Positions 24,669 to 34,552 of a stretch of 64,000 bases of DNA are shown one piece after another. The stretch lies in NCBI GenBank assembly GCA_030248295.1, contig JASANH010000938.1, forward strand, positions 744,001 to 808,000, in the 5' to 3' direction. The notes under the pieces are model-generated. The model was not told where the DNA came from, did no database searches, and saw only the letters and a list, made by a program, of their open reading frames with translations. Within the stretch, counting starts at the first letter, position 1, and each line of letters starts with the position of its first letter. The position numbers and the translations under genes are program-made. The DNA comes from Mesodorylaimus sp. YZB2_4 (taxonomy: Eukaryota > Nematoda > Enoplea > Dorylaimida > Dorylaimidae).

Positions 24669-25289
24669 CGCTGAGGATCTAAAACGTGAAGAAAGTGGAA
24701 GAAAAATGGAAATCAGTTACACCAAGCACAGCTTCCCCGCGATACTTCGATATATGCATAAGCCAAGTTTCACGGACCACGCCTGCGCGCACAAAAACAC
24801 GACTTTGTAGGTACATTCTTGCAATAAATAGCGATAGCTAGTGGAAGACAAAAGACGTAACTAACGAAGAGAACAAGGGCCGATTGGAGGATGGAATAAA
24901 TGTTTTGACGAATCGATCGAAGAAAATCGGTTCTCCGATCGGTTCCATCTGCCACTGAGCTTTGTTCCGCTTTTCACGATATATCAAGGAGGTAGAAGAA
25001 AATCGCCACTTGCATTGGCTTGGCAAAGAACTGTGATGTTTTGTCCCTGAACTAAACCAGTGGACAAATTAACATCCTGGTCCTAGGATCCGAAATCAGT
25101 GACTTGGATACCAGAGCAGAGTCGAATCCAGTTTCGTCGATGTTCTATATAGTCTTATCATTGCCCACGGCTGACTCGAATCGATTGAATACAGCGTTAA
25201 TTACTGTATTCTTCAGATATCGGCCGTTTTTAAAAAAAATTTTTGTGGGCTGGGCCCCGCGCCGCCCAAGTTTCCCACGGGACTTCCAA

Positions 25290-25660
25290 CCCGTTTTGCC
25301 TATAGCTGGCCAGCAGTCATGATATGATAAGCAAGGCCGTGAGGTGACCAGCTCTCACGGCACCATCCCTCCACGCGAGGGCATCCTGGACAGGACACCG
25401 ACGTCCTCGGACGATGGCGGGTGGGCTGTGAACCCTGTCGGTGTTCGACAGCCGAGACTGCCTTCTCGTTTGGCTTCCGTCTCTTCACTCGAAGCACCTC
25501 GACGGTACCGGGTGAGTCACCCACGGCCTGGCGTGCGTGGTCAGCGATGGTCTATGGTTCGCAAACCGACCTCCGAACCCGGGACGAGTCCAGCCACTCG
25601 CTCCCAAGCAATACGGAGAGGCAAATGCCGAACCGCTGCACCACCGCGGCCGCGATATCG
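25290..25660 (-). repeat. SINE-like element, family B, copy 1
   Basis: This ~370-nt stretch is closely similar to 41485-41878. Shared blocks include GGCTTCCGTCTCTTCACTCG, AGCACCTCGACGGTACCGGG and CCGAACCGCTGCACCACCGC. On the minus strand the element starts with a tRNA-like head: GGTGGTGCAGCGG fits a pol III A box, and about 50 nt further on CCGGGTTCGGAGG is a degenerate B box (the second copy has GGCTCGATCCC there). This supports a tRNA-derived SINE transcribed on the minus strand. An open frame on the minus strand is shared by both copies, but SINEs are non-coding and I treat it as incidental. Confidence 0.7.
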
Positions 25661-25681
25661 GCCCTGTTAGCTACCAGAAAT

Positions 25682-25930
25682 TCAGATCCTCACCGACAGA
25701 AGCGTTGACCATCGCTTCAAGAAACGTCGAAACCACTCGATGCCGATGCTAGCTTGCTGAACCAAATGTTGTGATTCGTTCGGCAGCATTGAAATAACGC
25801 AAAACGCTTCATTTGGTATTTGCGATAATTCAGTTGGTGATAGCTCTTTGCGGTTGGACGAGATGACGAATCCACGTCGATCGAGGGGCATGACAGGACG
25901 CGTCATCAGCGTACCTCGATCTTTGTTGAG
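25682..25930 (-). pseudogene. Possible F-box gene remnant
   Basis: An open stretch of about 80 codons on the minus strand, without flanking splice sites that I can place. It contains LSQIPNEAFCVISMLP, and a Trp-containing segment (IEWFRRFLKRW) about 30 residues on. The pattern (Pro-x-Glu, hydrophobic run, Leu-Pro, then Trp) is F-box-like and recalls the VPDEVLVMIVSMTP of the intact F-box gene at 26869. The frame stops upstream and a SINE-like element begins just beyond its 3' end, so I read it as a fragment. It may be chance. Confidence 0.25.
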
Positions 25931-26868
25931 TCAATGTCCGAAATACTCTTTTCGCAAATCTTCTTTGCTCTAGTTAGACATGTGCTAAGAGAAACTTTCG
26001 GTCCCCAGCCCAAAGTATGTTTTGATTCCAGCATCGCGGAGGTAAAAGAAGTTAACTAGCGAAACGCAAACGCGGACAGTATAGCTGCAAACATAACCAA
26101 ATAAGCCCAATATTTCCATTCGAATACCTTAGCTCACCTTAAATAAAATGTTTTAAATTTTTGATGTGGGACCGCGATTCATGCAATGACAAAAAGTTAA
26201 AAACTAGGGTAAAGTTTAGCACAAATTTGAAGGGTCCGTGGAAGTCCAAATAAGAAACCCCAAACGATTGATCCCTAACGCCGAAATCCTGGCTCGTAAA
26301 TACTGTGTCCAGGCACGGAAAAAAGCACCAGGTAACTGTAGTTACGAAAATGTAACATTTAGCGCGGTCCTAGAGTACGCACCTTTTCGATTTCTTCCAG
26401 TCAAAGTTCTGTCGAACGCGTAGTTTTACGATTCCGCCATGTCGCCTGTAGCATTAACAATAATTTTTTGACAATATCAACTCATTAAGTGGGACAATAT
26501 AAACTCATTAATAACAAAACCACGGCTCACCGAAATTCGTTTCTCGATTTCGATTTCCGTCAGTCCTCGACGTTCAGTTGATGCTGATTGAGTAAACTAT
26601 AGTTTCAGTCAAACACAACTAATTCGTAAAAATCAGTTAAGCAGCGCATTGTGGTGTTAAGGAAAACTTTTCCCCTAAACAGTTTTAAAAAAAAACATAT
26701 CGTCACTAAATTTTAGCGTATTAAAAAATACAAAATTTTTATACTGAAATTCATTTGTACCAAATTTCAGAGCGATCGGGTAAGATCGATATCAACCGAT
26801 CAGCCAGCTATCTGATTGTGATCTGACGTTTGAAAGCATTATTCTCGAATAATAATCGTGGTTTTATC

Positions 26869-28647
26869 ATGGAAGGAGCACTTGGAACTAAACGACGCCA
26901 ATCGGACCAATTTGGAAAATCAGTGAAACGAATTCGAGCCGACTACGATCACGTGGATGAAACGACTTCGATCGACATGCTGGATACCGAATCACTAAGT
27001 TATTTTGACGATGTACCGGACGAGGTGCTGGTAATGATCGTATCGATGACCCCAACCCGTCAATGGCCAAGATTGGAACGAGTGGATCATCGATTCCAAC
27101 GTGGTGTCAGTTATGCGTGGCGCGATTTGAGGACTGGAATGCTGGATGAGTTTTTGGATGAAGAGAAGCTAACGACGAAAAGTGCTTTTGAGAAGAAAGA
27201 AATGCTATATAAGCTGTTGACGTTTTTAGCAGATCGATCTCCAAATCTGGAATCGCTAAGCGGATTTTCGATCTTCGTCAAAACTTTAGAGCTACGTCAT
27301 ATGCGGCATATGATTCAATTTCGATGTTTGAAATGTATCGATTTCTCGAACTGTCATGTCCAAGTTCGGCATTTAGCTCAATTCTTATCAACATCGGGCA
27401 GTCGGGGTCGATTGGAAGAATTGCGGTTGAATGAATCGCTGAGTTTTCCGGGCAGCGTGACCCCGGAGACGGCTAAAACGAAACGTGATCAAAATGACGC
27501 GATCCTACGACCAGCATTTGAAGAAATTGCGAATCGTCCATTATTGAAGTTGAAGAAATTTATTTATCAACGAAATAATATTTTAGCGGGAGCATTTTTG
27601 GAAAGTTTGAATGTGTCGGAGCTTGAAGAGCTCTCGATGGCTTCGAGCCAAGTCCGGCCGACTTGTCTGACAACTTTGCTCAATCGATGCACTCGTCTGC
27701 TCAAACTTAATCTGAATATGATCGACTATCATCCGCTTAAAGTCAGTCAAGAAACTACGTATCCAATTACTGCCGACGTGACCTCCACTTTGGCAACATT
27801 ACCGTCGTCCAATCTGAAGTCTATTCGTCTAGAGTGGATGAAGTGGTCCTGTGCGACTGCTAATCTTGAACTGTTTGCACGAACATTGGCCAGTCTGGGA
27901 CGATGCTGTCCGAAAGTAACCAGTCTAATGATCGCGAGGAATTCGTGTTGTTCAAATTCCACCATCGATGCCATTATTGACAATTTCTCCGCCCTGACTC
28001 ACCTTTGGTTGAACGTGGAACTTTGCGATAGTCCGTCTCTCGTTCGTTTGGTAACGAGATTGAACGGCTTGGAAATTCTGGGATTGAACACTCGGGGCTC
28101 GCAAGCCTTGCAAGTCAATGTCCCTGTCGTCAAAGCAATCGCAGCACATCAACATGGACTCATCGATCTGACTTTGCGTCGACCAGTTGTCTCGGCCGCA
28201 GCACTCAAAGTGTTGGAGGAAGTACCAAATTTGAGGAAATTGTGCACTGGCGGACGATACATCACCAACGCGGTCATGATGTCTTGGAGTCACAATCTTC
28301 TGAATCGATTGGAATCGCTGGAACTGCATGATGTGCCTGCTATCTCCGATTCGGCTATGGTTGTAGCGGCGAAGAAATTAGTGAATGTTCGGCGCCTGAG
28401 CTTGCGAGGTAGCGGCATTACGGACATTAGTTTGCGTGCCTTCGCCGCGTCGTGCCCTCGATTGGCCGAGTTGGACGTTTCCCATTGCTCAAAGACGACC
28501 AAGGCTGGTCTGATGGCTGTCATCGATTCGTGCAAGGATTTGAGGAGATTGAAAGTGGATGGATTGCGAGTTAGTTTGAATGAGCTGACTGGTAGGAATC
28601 GACGTGTGCACTTGGACTGGATCGATTCGATCGAGGATAAGGCGTAG
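26869..28647 (+). CDS. F-box / leucine-rich-repeat protein, intronless
   Basis: A single open frame of 592 residues from the first ATG (26869); the frame is open slightly further upstream but has no earlier ATG. Residues ~45-85 form an F-box (YFDDVPDEVLVMIVSMTP, then RVDHRFQRGVSYAWRDL), which in such proteins binds Skp1 within an SCF ubiquitin ligase. The remainder is leucine-rich repeats; the last ones are of the cysteine-containing FBXL/AMN1 type (RRLSLRGSGITDISLRAFA, then CPRLAELDVSHC). A basic NLS-like stretch (KRRQ ... KSVKRIR) lies at the N-terminus. The substrate is unknown and I cannot assign it to a named FBXL gene. It stands out as a 1.8-kb gene without introns among genes that average an intron every 100-200 nt, so retroposition or intron loss is possible. 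Confidence 0.85.
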   Translation: MEGALGTKRRQSDQFGKSVKRIRADYDHVDETTSIDMLDTESLSYFDDVPDEVLVMIVSMTPTRQWPRLERVDHRFQRGVSYAWRDLRTGMLDEFLDEEKLTTKSAFEKKEMLYKLLTFLADRSPNLESLSGFSIFVKTLELRHMRHMIQFRCLKCIDFSNCHVQVRHLAQFLSTSGSRGRLEELRLNESLSFPGSVTPETAKTKRDQNDAILRPAFEEIANRPLLKLKKFIYQRNNILAGAFLESLNVSELEELSMASSQVRPTCLTTLLNRCTRLLKLNLNMIDYHPLKVSQETTYPITADVTSTLATLPSSNLKSIRLEWMKWSCATANLELFARTLASLGRCCPKVTSLMIARNSCCSNSTIDAIIDNFSALTHLWLNVELCDSPSLVRLVTRLNGLEILGLNTRGSQALQVNVPVVKAIAAHQHGLIDLTLRRPVVSAAALKVLEEVPNLRKLCTGGRYITNAVMMSWSHNLLNRLESLELHDVPAISDSAMVVAAKKLVNVRRLSLRGSGITDISLRAFAASCPRLAELDVSHCSKTTKAGLMAVIDSCKDLRRLKVDGLRVSLNELTGRNRRVHLDWIDSIEDKA

Positions 28648-29246
28648 GTGGCCTCAAGGCTCATGTCTCCAATTGTATCTTGGATTGTGGTGAGTGATAC
28701 TGTGATGGTTCGACCTGTGATTGTTGCTTAATGGGTCTAAGACTCACAACGACTTTGTGCACTTGCTTGCATGACGACGAGGCAGGAAGCCGATGCGTTT
28801 ATTCAAGGCACGATAACAACAGAAACAGCAGCGACAACATTCGCACTGAACAGACGAATCGGTGTGCTCGCAGCAGTTCTGAAACGGAGACGAGATGATC
28901 TGGGGGTCCTCGAAGCACGGGCGACGACCTACGTGAGCACACAGCAGTGGTGCTTGGTGTACGCCTAGCCCACATAAGCCTTCCATCGATTGCTCGCCCG
29001 GCGGTTAGCAGCGGTGATGAATCGCTGATATCTGAAATGAGCAGCTGCGAGGGTGGGGCTTGATGGAGAGGGCAGGAGACTGTATCTCGGGCACAGCGAT
29101 GCACTCAGTGGTCAGCAGGGTATGGTCCAGTAGACTCATGGTCGGTTTATGGTGGCACTGACGAGTCAGCCCCCTTGAGGCCAGGTCTGAGATGAGCAAC
29201 TGTGAGGATGGGGCAGCAGGACGTTGGCCAGGGGGCCAGGAAGGAA
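28648..29246. other. Spacer between convergent F-box and GOPC genes
   Basis: About 0.6 kb that should hold two 3' UTRs. It contains two similar short segments, TCTGAAATGAGCAGCTGCGA (29030-29049) and TCTGAGATGAGCAACTGTGA (29188-29207), about 160 nt apart. No coding sequence is supported. Confidence 0.5.
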
Positions 29247-32200
29247 TCACCTTTCAATGATATGATCAGCCTGGCTCCCATTCGGTCCCTGGTCCCCGTT
29301 GTGGCCGTTGACCCCTCCATTGAGATCAGGGACGCTCGTGCCTTCCAGGCCATTGGCCAGGATGTCGGTAGGACAGCGTCGCCTGTCCTCGGTTACGTCC
29401 TCGTACAGTCGGAATCTGAAAGGGCAGCGATGAGAGCATGGCTTAGAGAAGGGTCCCAGAGAGGGGCGGACTTACTTGGTGCCATCGTCCGCTTCCCCAA
29501 TGACAATGGAATCATCGTCGCTGTCCTCGTCCGGCACTACGAACACTACTTCCAGTTCGATCCTGCCATCCTGAAACACAGGCGAGGTCACCAAGCGAGG
29601 CCGTGGCAGGGGGAGATAGAACCTGTCGCGAGAGGACATCCACGGCCTCGACGTGTTTAGCTTCCCTCAGGTCGATACCATTCGTGGCCAGGATGGCATC
29701 GCCCACGAAGAGGGCGTGGCAGCGATCTGCTGGTTGCCCCTTGTGGATGTCTGATATGAGGATGGGCACACCGTGCTCCTTGCCGCCCTGCAAACAAGAA
29801 TGGTCAGGCCAGCAGGCAGTGGGCATCGATAGGTTGGCCCTGTGAATTGGTAGCCCGCTCACTAGCCCAGTGTCCATTCCCGCCCAGGTAAACTATTTCA
29901 CAGGTGCTGGGCTGAACGCAACCCGATACACAGACGAGGTTATCCTTGCAGGATGATCCCGAGGACCAGCATACCGTACCGTGATCGATATTCCCAAGCC
30001 TTCCTTAGGTCCTTTGCGTAACACCACTTTTCTAAGACGGCCGATACCCTTGTTCTTGCGTAGCTTCTGGAGGTCCTACAAAACAGCATGGACTGTGATG
30101 GCAGTCAGTCAGTGTCAGTGTCACAGCCACAGCAACAGTGTAACAGTGTCAGTCAGTGTAACTAGCAGTCAGTGCCATTTGATACAGGCATCTGGCAGTC
30201 CCTACATGCCGAGTGCTCCCTCCGGCTTACCTTCTCCTCCGGCATCGGCAACGTCTTGCGATTCTTTCGTCCCCGGCAAGCCCGAGTGACCGTTTTGTGC
30301 CTGTGCAAATGGATTTCCGCCTCTAACTGATTCCACAGCCGGTCGCTATCCGGACCACGCATTTCTCGCGTCAGTAATTGAATTTGCTGCACTCTGCAAA
30401 GACATTCACTCCAGCAGTGCTGGGCTAGACGCAAGCAGGAAGGACTTATTGCTGCCAGGCTTATAGTCTTACCTTCCCGCCAGCTCCTTCTCCAAGTACT
30501 TGGCAGCCAGTCGTGCACCGTACACTTCGTTTTGTAAGGAAAGAACACTCTTCTTCAACTGTTGATTGTCCACATGCAAACGCTGTGTCTCGGTCTGCAG
30601 CACGGAGGTGGAATAGACTTCATCTCGGAAAGCCTGCAGCTCTTCTTCCTGAAAAGGACCCTGTGAGGATAGGATCCCTGGGTTTGTTAGTCCCGGGGCA
30701 GTGAGGACAGCCCCCAGCACTCCAGAAGACCTACCAATTTCTTCTTCACCAACTCGGCTTCATGAGGAGCTGTCTTCGAATTCACCTGGCACTGCAGGGT
30801 GTGCACTTGCAGCAGCAATTGATGAGATTCCTTCTCGACATCTGATCTCGCTTCTTTAGCTCCACGAAGCTTCTCTCGTAAGTCTTTCAGTTCTGTCTGA
30901 AATGGGGGTGTATTTGAAGTGGGGGAGGGGAAACCAGACCCTGAGGGTCTCGTGCAGAGGGATTACTGTAACTGTCCACACTCTCCCATTCCTTCCCACA
31001 ACCTGACCACGTTCCCAAGGCGCCACTCTTCCAACACGCGCTGCTGTGCCCCCCAAACAAAAAACATCATGTTTCGCTTCTCTCTCTGCACGTACGAGGA
31101 AATCAATAAGTGCTTAGAAATCCGTATGCTCGTCTTAATTCTAAAATGGCCCATTGCCTACCTAAACCCAGTTTTTAATAGCCAGTCCTAACTGGAACCC
31201 GTTCAAGGAATCGGAAATGCCAGAGATCATTTTGCATGGAATAGTCATTTTTGAAGAGCATAAAAACGTCATTATGTTGTCTGGGCGCACGGATTCTGAT
31301 GTCTATTCCCGAGGCGAGAATATCCATTTTTGATGTGATATAATCAGAGACCCGCGGGAAGCCTATCTGACCCAATGCCCATTCAAAATCTTGCTCACTT
31401 TCTTTTCTTCGAACTTTTGATGAGCTGACTTTTTTATTTGAAGAGTAATCAGCTTGAGCTGATTGTTGCAGCTGGTAACACAATTGTCGAGTTAGAGCAC
31501 GGATCGATGAGGACTCGACAGTGCCAGGAGTGATTTGGGGCAAAAAAACTGAGAACTGGTTTAGAAGATATTGTGTTTTCGAGAATTGCAATTGGGCGGT
31601 GTAGGAAGGGGGACTGCGGAGGGAAGATTCTGATCAGACCTCGAAGAAATCGAGCCAAAATTGAGTGGGTTATGCTGGGGAGGAGGCGTGAAAAGGAGGG
31701 GGTGATCGAAAATGGCTCGCGTAGGGGGGGGGGGGGGATGCGGTAAAAAATAGCTGCTAAAATTTCGCTCTTTGGGGATCCGAAAGCGCAGTGACCATGA
31801 AGGGCACTACGGCCGAGGGTGCTGCGGTTTGCCGTGCCCTTTACAAGCGGTACCACAGAATGCGGTGGAGGAGCAGCAAGGGAAGGACACCCTTGTGGAA
31901 GATGGTGAGTTTGACCCCACATCAAGCTGTGAATGATAGGCATACCCAAAGAACATGGGGGCTGTCTTGCCCATTTGGCAAGGCCTACTATCTTTCTGCG
32001 GTGCAGCCCTATCGTAAGAGTGAAGAGCAAGCAGCAAGAAGCCAACGTACACACTCCCACTCTGACAAGACTTTGGGTCAAGTGGGTAGTGATAGGGTCA
32101 CAGTTGCAGCCTGGGTCAAGCCTAGCGTAGTAGCCACAAACTTACGTCCAATCTGGAATTGCTTTGCGACACGGACTGCACCTTGTGCGCCAGCTGCGCA

Positions 32201-32445
32201 AAGGCAGCACTCAGCTTGGTGATCTTCTGTCGGCCGTGCACAGTGCAGTGACCTTGGTCGCTATCGATCTCTCCCAAAATCAAGTCCAAATCAACAAACG
32301 CTTTATCGAACTCCTTCTCCAACGAGTCCAACCAAGTCAACGAGGGCAGGGGGCAGGTGATGTTGGCCTGGCTGCCATTGCGACCTTGCACTGCGATAGC
32401 GGCCGTCTTGAGTTTCGTGGGGTCACTCGCATTTTTATGACTCAT
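29247..32445 (-). CDS. GOPC: Golgi-associated PDZ and coiled-coil protein GOPC (PIST/CAL)
   Basis: Trans-Golgi scaffold that sorts PDZ-ligand cargo to the surface or to lysosomes. Eight exons on the minus strand: 32445-32146, 30896-30735, 30648-30473, 30393-30231, 30075-29980, 29787-29623, 29570-29476, 29415-29247; total 1326 nt, 441 residues (human about 460). N-terminal block: [40 protein letters not shown]. Coiled coils span exons 2-4, including [30 protein letters not shown] and [17 protein letters not shown] with RACRGR. The PDZ domain begins at [20 protein letters not shown], with the carboxylate-binding loop GLGI, then [20 protein letters not shown] and [17 protein letters not shown]. 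The C-terminal tail is acidic then Gly/Asn-rich. All these blocks align with human GOPC. The long first intron (30897-32145) separates the N-terminal block from the coiled coils. Confidence 0.96.
30100..30180. repeat. Degenerate CAGTCAGTGT / AACAGTG tandem repeat
   Basis: A short imperfect tandem array built from CAGT, GTCA and ACAG units lies inside the GOPC intron 30076-30230. It is simple-sequence DNA without other features. Confidence 0.6.
30897..32145 (-). other. Intron 1 of GOPC (1.25 kb)
   Basis: Phase-0 intron of GOPC. It contains a G homopolymer near 31727-31737 on the plus strand and several open frames on both strands (the longest about 210 codons, 32081-31449 minus) that lack domain features and splice context. 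Nothing else is supported. Confidence 0.6.
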
Positions 32446-33327
32446 TCTCGAATCGACTTCTCTTCACTGACCACTGGAACAGAACAGGGCTGACTGTCAG
32501 TCACGCACCAAGCAGAGGACTAGTCGGACACAGGCGCGAGCAAGGAGAACTGGGCGACGGGGCGATAACGGTGAGAGATTTCTCGGGAAGATGCTTATTT
32601 GGAAGGAATTTGAAGATTACGAGGGGAAGAGCACTCGCCGGGCTTGTCTAATAAGCTGCCGAGGAATGCAGCCTCTCGTCCTAAGTCCCTTTCGTCCAAA
32701 ACCGGAGATGTAGCCGTTCATTGGCGTAAGTTTAGTCGAGCAGGCTGTGCTTGGTGGGCGAGGGACAGGGAGGGATGGATGAAAAATAAGGCGACCACCA
32801 GTCTCTCCTTTTTCTTACTAACGCCGAAATAAAGAGAAACAGTCCGAGGCGTGTGTATTTAGGCCACGAGGGGTAAGAATGGCGCCTCAAAAGCAGCCAG
32901 CCTCCCGATACGCTTTGAAGACGAGTGAGCCGATGGCAATTGAATTCTCGCAGGCGCCCACGTGACCAACGAGATGGTAAAGAAAGGACGCTTATTCAAC
33001 AAAACCACGTCTTCCTTCACAAAAGCCCCTGAAACAAGCCAAATAAAATTATCAACCCACTCCCGTGTCTTAGATTCGCTCGAATGGCGCCCCAACTCCT
33101 CCTTGGAGTACAAGCTAGCACTCAAAACAAGCCTCCAATGTCACAGAACTGGGGGAGAACGAACTGGCCAGCTAGGGAACACCGGAAACAGCCTTCAATG
33201 GTGTCTCCGATGAGACGATTACAACCACCACCCGACAACCCGATCAAGTTTAGTATAGCTGACAATGATGTGTCAAACACACGAAATTACGACAGCGAGA
33301 TAATGTTGTCGAAACTGGAATCAAACA
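32446..33327. other. Spacer between LIM gene and GOPC
   Basis: About 0.9 kb upstream of GOPC and downstream of the LIM-domain gene, both on the minus strand. It should contain the GOPC promoter and the LIM gene 3' UTR. No coding sequence or repeat is supported. Confidence 0.5.
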
Positions 33328-33956
33328 TCACAAAACATTTTCGTTGGGTTTGACTGCCGAACTGGTCAGACGACGACGCCAATAGCAATCCAAACAGCAA
33401 GCGGCCTGGGCGAACGGATAGTACTGACTGTTCTTGAATGGCTGGCGGCAGTCGAAGCAGGCAACACAGCCCCGATGCAAGTGCTTGCCCAAAAATTCCA
33501 AGCACACATTGCCATTGAGCGGCTTGGCGCACCCTGCAAGAACTGATGGTTCGGGGAGACCACTAAGAGAATGGGTGACTTGGTCCTGTCCAAACTAGGC
33601 CTGACGTGACAGGGTCCTCCCAGACGCATGTCCTCTGCGGGCTGGACCCAACGCCTGCAGCAAAATGTGCCCTGACGTCGCCCGGGCCCATCCCCAACGC
33701 CCACAAACCCTGACTTACCATCGCAGAGCGGGGGGTTCGTCCTCACGTAACATTCGGCGCAGTACGGTTTCTCGATGGTTCCGACATAAGCTTGAACCAA
33801 GACCGAATGACAGGCCGAACAAGCCAGACAGCCCGGGTGGAACAATTTACAAGCGGCGAAAGCTGCACGATCGCCCAATGCTTTCTTGCAAATCGGGCAA
33901 TCGGACTGGCATTCGATAACACTCAAGCCCGACGGCAACGTGCTGCTAGAACTCAT
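33328..33956 (-). CDS. Small protein with two LIM domains
   Basis: Two exons on the minus strand (33956-33719 and 33533-33328; 444 nt, 147 residues). After a Ser-rich start (MSSSSTLPSG) comes LIM1: CPIC, 16 residues, H-PG-C-LA-C-SA-C, ending CAEC. LIM2 begins at the exon junction: CDGC, 17 residues, H-RG-C-VA-C-FD-C, and ends CLDC. The spacing fits the LIM zinc-finger consensus. There is little outside the two fingers, so it is probably an adaptor that binds partner proteins. The overall plan (short N-terminus, two LIMs, short tail) resembles LMO-size proteins but the spacer between the LIMs is short and I cannot name the subfamily. It lies head to head with MMS22L, about 600 nt apart, and may share a promoter region. 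Confidence 0.88.
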
Positions 33957-34552
33957 TGTATAAGAATAAGCGTTCGGTAGAAATTTCAAAGAAAAATTGA
34001 AGAACCTTTCGTGACGATGCGAAAACGAGAAATGAGAAATCAAGTCAAAGCGTTATGGGCATCGACTTTACACTGCAGCGTGGGACTAAATTTAAATTTG
34101 CGCGCAATTGTACCTGCGTCAGTGTGCCGATATTTGGGTTAAAGTTTTGGCGGGAAAACGATAAACTCACTCCTCTCTCATTTTCTTTGTTTGGCATAAT
34201 TGATCCAAATGCTCTTCAAAATTTGGGCAAAATATCTAAATTATTTCAGAAAACGCGAATTTTTCACTACTGTAATCATCCGTCAGTTCGAGATTCCGAA
34301 TGAAATTTGCTGGACTTTTCTGTAAAACTCAATTTCAAACACTGGTCCTAAACAGGAACATACAGTATTTCTTTCCCCTGATGCGGAATTTTCTCTCTTT
34401 TGGATCGACCTATTGCTCAATCAAGTCTGTCCAACGATTGATTAATTCATATATCAAAAGTAAAAGCCGTGAATAAAGTAAAGGTGTCCAGCGCTCGGAA
34501 AATAAATCGTACCTTCCCAATATTTTGCATTTAATGTGAAAAAATTCATATA
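33957..34552. promoter_or_regulatory. Putative bidirectional promoter region, LIM gene / MMS22L
   Basis: The 596 nt between the divergent ATGs at 33956 (minus) and 34553 (plus) must contain both 5' UTRs and promoters unless there are distant non-coding exons. It is AT-rich compared with the flanking coding DNA. I recognise no specific factor site. Confidence 0.45.

Larger units (their letters stand above)
24669..26868. other. Repeat-bearing intergenic region before the F-box gene
   Basis: About 2.2 kb between TMEM107 (divergent) and the intronless F-box gene. It contains a SINE-like element at about 25290-25660 and a possible F-box remnant at 25930-25682, both listed separately. The stretch 26420-26830 is AT-rich and probably includes the promoter of the F-box gene. 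Confidence 0.55.

Noticed and set aside
25300..25524. The minus-strand open frame in SINE family B as a gene
   Set aside because: The sequence is a tRNA-headed repeat also found at 41502-41732; a frame shared by two similar copies is expected without coding function.
31449..32081. A 210-codon minus-strand open frame in GOPC intron 1
   Set aside because: Low-complexity Pro/Leu/His peptide overlapping a G homopolymer; the adjacent GOPC exons join in frame without it.
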